A stretch of DNA of 64,000 nt, taken from positions 2,467-66,466 of the forward strand of contig DBLQ01000110.1 of NCBI GenBank assembly GCA_002297505.1, written 5' to 3'. This stretch comes from Flavobacteriales bacterium UBA720. Its GTDB lineage: Bacteria > Bacteroidota > Bacteroidia > Flavobacteriales > Weeksellaceae. A program made the position numbers and the translations under genes. This document shows positions 59,046 through 64,000 of this stretch, piece by piece. Below the pieces are notes generated by a model. It saw only the letters and a program-made list of their open reading frames with translations. It had not been told where the DNA came from and made no database searches. Position 1 is the stretch's first letter. Every line of letters begins with the position of its first letter.

Positions 59046-61152
59046 GTTGATCCAAAAAACATTTACGCTGCAGAAAGACCAAACCGACTGTGGTGTGGGA
59101 TGTTTGCAATCTCTGGCACGATATTATGGAGGCGATGTTTCTTTAGAAACTTTGAGAGAAAAAAGTGGCACTTCCAAAACAGGAACCACCTTGCTGGGAC
59201 TCTTCCAATGTGCTAACGAGATCGGTTTTGATGCCGAAGGCTGCGAGGCAGACACGGATGCCCTGATAGAACATGGAGAGCCTGTGATTCTGCACATTAT
59301 TATTGATCAAAAACACGAACATTATGTTATCTGCTATTATTATGATTCTGGTGGGAATTCTCAATTTTGTATTGGAGATCCTGCAAAAGGTATAGAATAC
59401 TGGAGCAAAGACCAGCTGGAAAAGGTGTGGATTTCAAAAAGTTGCCTGACACTGCGCCCCAACCAGCATTTCCAAAAGTCGCAACAAACCAATAAGGAAA
59501 AAATCAACTGGCTCAAAGACTTGATCCGTGAAGATCACGAATGGCTCTACACCATTATTTTTCTGGGTGTCATTTTTACATTGCTTGGAATGTCTATGTC
59601 TGTTTTTTCACAGAAATTAATCGATGATATTCTTCCCAAAAAGAAGCTCAACTTACTTTTTCTTAGTATAGGTTTTCTGGGATTTCTTTTGTTAGGAAGA
59701 GTAATGGTGCAAGCATTACGGGAGCTTTATATTATCAAGCAGAGCAGGGCGTTTAATCTAAGAATCAATGAGAGATTTTATTCATCATTGCTATACTTGC
59801 CAAAGAAGTTCTTTGATAGCAGAAAAACAGGTGATTTTGTAGCGAGGCTAAATGACACACAAAGAATACAGAATGTTATAAAACTACTGATCACCAATAC
59901 AGCGACCGATATATTATCTGTTCTGATTTCTATCGGTTTTCTATTTTACTATTCGTGGAAATTAGCCATTTTCTGTCTTCTGGTTTCACCTATTGTTTTT
60001 TACATTATTTTCCGGTTTAACAAGAAAATAATTGAGTCCCAGAAAAATGTAATGCAAGCGTATAGCAGTAACGAAGCCAATTATATCGACAGCATAAGAG
60101 GAATAGATGTTGTTAAAAACCTTTCTAAGCAGGAACTTTTCTTGAAGAAGAATCAAATTATTTTTGGAAACTTTCAGGGAAGGATTTTTGATCTAGGTAG
60201 ACTAAATCTGAAGATAACGCTTTATTCCGGGCTGGTTTTGGTTTTTGTCTTGCTCGGAATCTTAGGATTCTCTTCCTATAATGTGCTTAATAATGAGATT
60301 AGAATCGGTGAACTTATGGCTATTATAGGGATTGCCAGTTCGTTGCTAAGTGCCATCACCAATCTGGCCTTGACAAGTATTCCCATTCAGGAAGCAAGAG
60401 TCGCATTTGACAGAATGTTTGAATATTCTTCTCTAAAACCTGAAAATGACGGGATAGAAAACATCTCTGCACTCAGTTCCGTTGAGTTAAAAGATATAGA
60501 TTTCAGATTTAATTGTAGAGGTAAGCTATTGGATGGTATATCTATTAAATTTGAAAAAGGCAAAGTTGTCTGCTTATTGGGTGAAAGTGGCAGCGGGAAA
60601 ACCACAATTACTGAAATTTTATTGAAGAATTACCATCCTGAAAAGGGCAGTGTTATAATTAATAACGCCCAGTTTTTGGATAATATGAGTGTGGAAAAAT
60701 GGAGAAATTTTGTAGGTGTTGTTCCTCAGAACATACAACTGTTTAATGGTAGTATCATTGATAATATTGTTTTGGATGATATTATCAATGAGGATAAACT
60801 GGCCTCACTGATTTCTTTGGGCTTTAAAAAGTTCATCAATTCTTTGCCGCAAGGTTTTATGACACTCGTTGGCGAGGAAGGTATTAATCTATCTGGTGGA
60901 CAAAAGCAATTACTAGGCTGGATGAGAGCCCTGTACCATCAGCCGGAATTTCTGATTCTAGATGAGCCTGTTTCTTCTCTTGATGAATCAAATCGAAATT
61001 TTATTTATCAGCTCATTGATCAACTTAAGGGAAACAAGCTGATCTTTATTATAGGTCATCAATTCGAAGATCTCAGCAAGATCTCGGATCAAGTATTCAT
61101 ACTCAAGGATAAACAAATTATCAATTATAGTACATTACAATTATACAATTAA
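59032..61152 (+). CDS. Peptidase-containing ABC exporter (PCAT; C39 bacteriocin-processing type)
   Basis: 706 residues from the ATG at 59032; a TTG one codon upstream is unnecessary. N-terminal C39 peptidase: Gln14 and catalytic Cys20 in LQKDQTDCGVGCLQ, His97 in EHYVICYY, and Asp116 in IGDPAKG. It cleaves double-glycine leaders. An ABC exporter membrane domain of six helices follows (EWLYTIIFLGVIFTLLGMSMSVF...). The nucleotide-binding domain has Walker A GESGSGKTT, signature LSGGQKQ, Walker B FLILDEPVSSLDE and H-loop GHQFEDL. This fits the precursor at 57097. No HlyD-type periplasmic adaptor lies beside it, so it must be supplied from elsewhere or is not needed. Confidence 0.93.
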   Translation: MKKNKLIQKTFTLQKDQTDCGVGCLQSLARYYGGDVSLETLREKSGTSKTGTTLLGLFQCANEIGFDAEGCEADTDALIEHGEPVILHIIIDQKHEHYVICYYYDSGGNSQFCIGDPAKGIEYWSKDQLEKVWISKSCLTLRPNQHFQKSQQTNKEKINWLKDLIREDHEWLYTIIFLGVIFTLLGMSMSVFSQKLIDDILPKKKLNLLFLSIGFLGFLLLGRVMVQALRELYIIKQSRAFNLRINERFYSSLLYLPKKFFDSRKTGDFVARLNDTQRIQNVIKLLITNTATDILSVLISIGFLFYYSWKLAIFCLLVSPIVFYIIFRFNKKIIESQKNVMQAYSSNEANYIDSIRGIDVVKNLSKQELFLKKNQIIFGNFQGRIFDLGRLNLKITLYSGLVLVFVLLGILGFSSYNVLNNEIRIGELMAIIGIASSLLSAITNLALTSIPIQEARVAFDRMFEYSSLKPENDGIENISALSSVELKDIDFRFNCRGKLLDGISIKFEKGKVVCLLGESGSGKTTITEILLKNYHPEKGSVIINNAQFLDNMSVEKWRNFVGVVPQNIQLFNGSIIDNIVLDDIINEDKLASLISLGFKKFINSLPQGFMTLVGEEGINLSGGQKQLLGWMRALYHQPEFLILDEPVSSLDESNRNFIYQLIDQLKGNKLIFIIGHQFEDLSKISDQVFILKDKQIINYSTLQLYN

Positions 61153-61154
61153 TC

Positions 61155-61186
61155 AAAAAAACCGACTGAATCCAAGTCGGTTTTTT
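61155..61186. terminator. Bidirectional terminator between the exporter and the M28 peptidase
   Basis: AAAACCGACT/AGTCGGTTTT with loop GAATCCA; differs from 54915-54948 essentially by one loop base. Confidence 0.85.
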
Positions 61187-61203
61187 GTTTTAAGCTATTC
61201 TGT

Positions 61204-62382
61204 TTATTGAACAATAATTTTTTTCGTTAATTGTTTCTCGCCAGAAATCACCTTGGCCAGATAAACGCCGGGCTGCAGATGGGTGATGTCAATTTGAGAT
61301 TGATTTTCCAGATTTAGTAGCTGTTTTCCGCTCATGTCGGAAATTTCAACTTTAAATTGCTTAATGCTGTCATCAATTTTTAAATTCAAAATTGTACTCG
61401 CAGGATTAGGGTAGAAGTCAATGGATTCCGAGGATTTTGAAACCAAATCTTCTGCAGCCAAAGTCACCTTGGATGCCACGGCAAAATGCTGCACAGCTCC
61501 CACGACGGCTTTGCCAATGTTGAAAACATAGACGGGATCCATATTAACCAACAAGTCATTGGCTGTGTGTACAAAAGGATTGTTGTAACCACCCTCATAT
61601 TCCCAGTAGCCGGTAATGACTTCTCCATTCAGCTGAAAAGGAACATAATCCGTGCTTTCTGCCGGATCAAAATCCACAGCTAACGGAGAGTAGAGCAGGG
61701 TGCAGTTCGCCAGTTCCTGCACGGCGATGGCTGCTGCGGCATTATTGCTGGCTGGGTTGCTCTGATCTTTGTCGTGATAAAGTTTGGTATTCGCTTTAGT
61801 CGCCAGTCCACCTACCTGATCCAGATTGATCACCAATTTAATGTCCATTTTCGGATTGGTTCCGTTCACGATTTGAGAAACATATCTCGAGCTTCCCAAG
61901 AGCCCCTGCTCCTCGCCGGAAAAGTGGATGAACTTGATTGAATATTCAGTAGGAATATCTTTTAAAATTCTTGCGATTTCCAAGATAATAGAAGTGCCAC
62001 TTCCATTGTCATTGGTCCCTGGCCCATTGATAGAATCAAAATGACCACAAACGATGACGAATTTATTCGGATACAATGTTCCGGTTTTTGTTACGACCAG
62101 GTTTTTTGAAGATAATCCATTGGCTGTCCAGGAATGTTCGAAAAAATCGGAAGCAGTATAGCCTAGCGTTGTATATTTATTTTTAAGCCAATTGAAAGTA
62201 TTGGTGTTCTGAGTTGTTCCAGTCCTTTTTACGCCTAGATTTTCAAATTCTTGTAAATACGTATGGATATTGGTCGGGGAGACCAGATTCGCTCTGTCCT
62301 GGTAAGCCTGCACGAAGGTCTGGGCTTTCGGAAATAATGCAGTCAAAACTGCAGTCAACAAGAAAATGGATTTTCTTAACAT
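61204..62382 (-). CDS. Secreted M28-family metallopeptidase with T9SS type A sorting domain
   Basis: 392 residues; signal peptide MLRKSIFLLTAVLTALFPKAQ. The M28 domain shows the two-zinc ligands: VCGHFDSINGPGTNDNGSG (His and bridging Asp), HFSGEEQGLLGS (catalytic Glu and metal Glu), NLDQVGG (Asp) and FVHTANDLL (His). It is an aminopeptidase/carboxypeptidase-type enzyme. The C-terminal ~80 residues (SIDFYPNPASTILNLKIDDSIKQFKVEISDMSGKQLLNLENQS...LQPGVYLAKVISGEKQLTKKIIVQ) form a type A sorting domain for T9SS export. Probably works with secreted endoproteases, like the S8 enzyme at 1344, in scavenging peptides. Confidence 0.95.
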   Translation of the reverse strand: MLRKSIFLLTAVLTALFPKAQTFVQAYQDRANLVSPTNIHTYLQEFENLGVKRTGTTQNTNTFNWLKNKYTTLGYTASDFFEHSWTANGLSSKNLVVTKTGTLYPNKFVIVCGHFDSINGPGTNDNGSGTSIILEIARILKDIPTEYSIKFIHFSGEEQGLLGSSRYVSQIVNGTNPKMDIKLVINLDQVGGLATKANTKLYHDKDQSNPASNNAAAAIAVQELANCTLLYSPLAVDFDPAESTDYVPFQLNGEVITGYWEYEGGYNNPFVHTANDLLVNMDPVYVFNIGKAVVGAVQHFAVASKVTLAAEDLVSKSSESIDFYPNPASTILNLKIDDSIKQFKVEISDMSGKQLLNLENQSQIDITHLQPGVYLAKVISGEKQLTKKIIVQ

Positions 62383-62399
62383 TAGGATTTAAATTTTGC

Positions 62400-62407
62400 C
62401 AAAAATA
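62400..62407 (-). promoter_or_regulatory. -7 promoter box for the M28 peptidase
   Basis: Minus strand reads TATTTTTG (TAnnTTTG), 17 nt before the ATG at 62382. It overlaps the T-run of the rplT terminator. Confidence 0.5.
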
Positions 62408-62437
62408 AAAAAATCCCGAGATATTTCTCAGGATTTT
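62405..62437 (-). terminator. Intrinsic terminator after rplT
   Basis: On the minus strand AAAATCCTGAGA pairs with TCTCGGGATTTT (one G-T pair) around AATA, followed by a run of T. Right position for the end of the rpmI-rplT transcript. Confidence 0.8.
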
Positions 62438-62460
62438 ATATTGATAACAAAGATTTGTAA

Positions 62461-62805
62461 TTATTTTACTTGATCTACAACAGCTTTGAAAGCTTCAGGA
62501 TGGTTCATTGCAAGATCTGCAAGAACTTTTCTGTTCAGCTCGATGTTGTTTTTCTTAAGAGCTCCCATAAACTGAGAGTAAGACATTCCGTGCTCTCTGG
62601 CACCAGCGTTGATACGTGTTACCCAAAGGCTTCTGAAATTTCTCTTTTTCTCTTTTCTGCCACGGTAAGCATATTGCATTGCTTTTTCTACCGCGTTTTT
62701 AGCTACAGTCCAAACATTTTTTCTTCTACCGAAAAAACCTTTAGCTTGCTTAAGTACTTTTTTTCTGCGCGCTCTGGACGCTACAGCGTTTACTGATCTA
62801 GGCAT
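62461..62805 (-). CDS. rplT: Large ribosomal subunit protein bL20
   Basis: 114 residues with the classic bL20 pattern: basic N-terminal helix (MPRSVNAVASRARRKKVLKQAKGFFGRRKN) and the globular part with FRSLWVTRINAGAREHGMSYSQFMGALKKNNIELNRKVLADLA. It initiates 50S assembly on 23S rRNA and, in other bacteria, represses its own operon by binding a leader. Follows rpmI after 117 bp; that gap shows no clear promoter box. Confidence 0.98.
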   Translation of the reverse strand: MPRSVNAVASRARRKKVLKQAKGFFGRRKNVWTVAKNAVEKAMQYAYRGRKEKKRNFRSLWVTRINAGAREHGMSYSQFMGALKKNNIELNRKVLADLAMNHPEAFKAVVDQVK

Positions 62806-62922
62806 AATGTTAATTGTTTTTTTGAAGTGGGCGGCAATAGTTTCATTGCACTTAGTAGCACCATTTCAGGGTTAAAATTTTGAATTTGTTCGAATTCTTA
62901 TAAACCGAAAGATTTATAAAAA

Positions 62923-63120
62923 CTACTTAATTGCTAATTGTCTCAAAACACTTTTCGTGTCCACAGCAGCAACGTAAGAAGTTTGCGTTAGATTTCTCTT
63001 TTGCTTAGTTTCTTTCTTTGTCAAGATGTGGCTTTTGAAAGCATTCTTTCTTTTGATCTTTCCGGTTCCGGTAAGAGCAAAACGCTTTTTAGCACCTGAT
63101 TTCGTTTTTAATTTTGGCAT
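62923..63120 (-). CDS. rpmI: Large ribosomal subunit protein bL35
   Basis: 65 residues, very basic, with the family start MPKLKTKSGAKKRFALTGTGKIKR and the SHILTKKETKQKRNL core. Normal length. First gene after a ~200-nt leader that carries a dispersed repeat and follows its own -7 box at 63332-63339. Confidence 0.98.
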   Translation of the reverse strand: MPKLKTKSGAKKRFALTGTGKIKRKNAFKSHILTKKETKQKRNLTQTSYVAAVDTKSVLRQLAIK

Positions 63121-63169
63121 TGTTCTGCTTTTTATGGTTTGTTATCAATATTTTAGGTATCAGCTATTA

Positions 63170-63330
63170 GCTTAGGGCTATTAGCATTTTGGGCGTGTCC
63201 CTCATTCGCTCATTCCGCTGCGCTGCATTCGCTCATTCGGGTCGGGCTATCCATTACAAGTCCTCGCACAGCCGCATCATCCGCCGCCTGCTGTGGGCTT
63301 TTCATTACTATCCCTCACGCAATTAAGTCT
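63170..63330. repeat. Dispersed repeat-like element between infC and rpmI
   Basis: GC-richer than its surroundings, with CTCATTCGCTCATTC and GCATTCGCTCATTCGGGTC near-duplicates, GGGTCGGGCTATCC, and ATCCCTCACGC near the end. I recall similar GGGCGT...CCCTCACGC elements repeated between genes in flavobacteria. Non-coding; would form the leader of rpmI-rplT mRNA. Confidence 0.55.
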
Positions 63331-63331
63331 G

Positions 63332-63339
63332 CAAAAGTA
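63332..63339 (-). promoter_or_regulatory. -7 promoter box for rpmI-rplT
   Basis: Minus strand reads TACTTTTG (TAnnTTTG) about 210 nt upstream of rpmI, directly after the infC terminator. Confidence 0.5.
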
Positions 63340-63364
63340 CAAAAAAATGTTGAAAACAGAAAAA

Positions 63365-63391
63365 CAAAAAACCTCAAATTAAATCTGAGGT
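63365..63391 (-). terminator. Intrinsic terminator/attenuator after infC
   Basis: Minus strand: ACCTCA and TGAGGT arms around a ~9-nt loop, followed by TTTTTTG and further T. It implies infC mRNA ends before rpmI at least part of the time. Confidence 0.65.
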
Positions 63392-63415
63392 CTCTTATAA
63401 TCGGTATTCGTGATC

Positions 63416-63979
63416 TTATTTTGCAGGCTTCTTAGGGCTCATCATCATAATCATCCTTTTTCCTTCCAGTTTAGGAAGTTGGTCTACTTTTCCTACGTGT
63501 TCCAAATCCTGAGCCAGCTTCAGAAGAAGAATCTCTCCCTGATCTTTGAAAACGATAGAACGTCCTTTGAAGAAAACATAGGTTTTCAGTTTAGAACCTT
63601 CCTCCAGGAATTTCTCGGCATGCTTCTTCTTGAACTCATAATCGTGATCATCCGTCTGTGGTCCAAACCGTATTTCTTTCACTACGACTTTCACCTGCTT
63701 CGCCTTCAGTTCCTTTTGTTTTTTCTTCTGCTCGTAAAGGAATTTTTTGTAATCCAGAATTCGCGAGATGTAAGGCTCTGCCTTGTCCGAGATTACCACA
63801 AGGTCCAGCTCCTGCTGTCTTGCAATCTCCAAAGCTTTAGACAGTGGATATACACCGGGTTCAACATTGTCTCCCACCAGGCGTACTTCCTTGGCACGGA
63901 TTTTCTCGTTGATTTGATGAAGGTCTTCCTGGACTGGACGTCTCATCGGACCTCTGCTGTTGTTTCTTTTTAGTGCTAT
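63416..63979 (-). CDS. infC: Translation initiation factor IF-3, probable ATA start
   Basis: Binds 30S and checks the initiator codon. Family blocks: HQINEKIRAKEVRLVGDNVEPGVYPLSKALEIA, SRILDYKKFLYEQKKKQKELKAKQ, EIRFGPQTDDHDYEFKKKHAEKFL, VFFKGRSIVFKDQGEILL and PKLEGKRMIMM. The first in-frame ATG (63946) lies inside a basic N-terminal stretch (ALKRNNSRGPMRRPVQED) that looks conserved. Extending 11 codons leads to ATA at 63979, with a stop codon (TAA) five codons further up and no ATG, GTG or TTG between. IF-3 genes often use rare starts (AUU in E. coli) for autoregulation, so I place the start at ATA: 187 residues. If wrong, the protein starts at 63946 (176 residues). Confidence 0.9.
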   Translation of the reverse strand: MALKRNNSRGPMRRPVQEDLHQINEKIRAKEVRLVGDNVEPGVYPLSKALEIARQQELDLVVISDKAEPYISRILDYKKFLYEQKKKQKELKAKQVKVVVKEIRFGPQTDDHDYEFKKKHAEKFLEEGSKLKTYVFFKGRSIVFKDQGEILLLKLAQDLEHVGKVDQLPKLEGKRMIMMMSPKKPAK

Positions 63980-64000
63980 GGTTTTAAAATTTTAAAATTA

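Noticed and set aside
55352..61152. Prophage or integrative element as the source of the accessory region
   Set aside because: No integrase, phage structural gene, tRNA attachment site or flanking direct repeat other than the two similar terminators was found.

Overview
The window comes from a Bacteroidota chromosome, most likely a Weeksellaceae/Chryseobacterium-type flavobacterium. Several things point there: SusC/SusD pairs, secreted proteins with type IX secretion (T9SS) C-terminal sorting domains, TAnnTTTG-type -7 promoter boxes with few Shine-Dalgarno sequences, an F1Fo ATP synthase operon without atpD/atpC, a DnaE with an N-terminal exonuclease domain, and the gene order acpP-fabF-rnc-IPExxxVDY-pyk. 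No rRNA, tRNA, CRISPR array, insertion sequence or prophage was seen. Species assignment is inference.

Layout. 1-7.7 kb: the 5' part of replicative dnaE (minus, cut by the window edge), a secreted subtilisin-like protease, then the minus-strand operon acpP-fabF-rnc-IPExxxVDY-pyk. 7.8-11.9 kb: folE and cysS, with a very AT-rich two-gene AAA ATPase/DUF4276 module between them (candidate anti-phage system). 12-25.9 kb: a frameshifted carboxypeptidase-regulatory-like gene, a CBM20-bearing 4-alpha-glucanotransferase, two Spy-like envelope proteins, ferritin, two DUF3857 transglutaminase-like proteins (the second has lost its catalytic residues), an AddA/RecB-like helicase-nuclease and RNase HII. 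26-38.3 kb: two consecutive SusC/SusD pairs and a large secreted protein with a gliding-motility-type C-terminus. 38.3-46 kb: ffh and the ATP synthase operon (atpZ, a small membrane protein, atpB-E-F-H-A-G), bracketed by dispersed repeats. 46-49.6 kb: a T9SS cargo protein, a CNNM/CBS transporter-like protein with clpS, and an orphan secreted protein.

49.6-55 kb is a DNA-damage-tolerance cassette: short error-prone DnaE, Y-family polymerase, a divergent XRE regulator and AlkB. Two matching 15-bp palindromes lie beside the two divergent promoters. 55-61.2 kb is an accessory region. It holds a 9-copy 21-bp tandem repeat, an XRE regulator/241-aa protein pair, two tiny membrane peptides, and a bacteriocin-like locus: double-glycine leader peptide, putative immunity protein, membrane proteins, a thioredoxin-like protein and a C39-peptidase ABC exporter. 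Two promoters here carry the same palindrome at identical spacing. 61.2-64 kb: a secreted M28 peptidase and infC, rpmI, rplT. infC seems to start at ATA and to be separated from rpmI-rplT by a terminator, a new promoter and a repeat-containing leader.

Strongest leads for undescribed biology are the AAA/DUF4276 module in a housekeeping operon, the operator-controlled mutagenesis cassette (including a clamp-binding-like QLSLF motif in AlkB), and the bacteriocin locus with its class-II-like activator palindromes.
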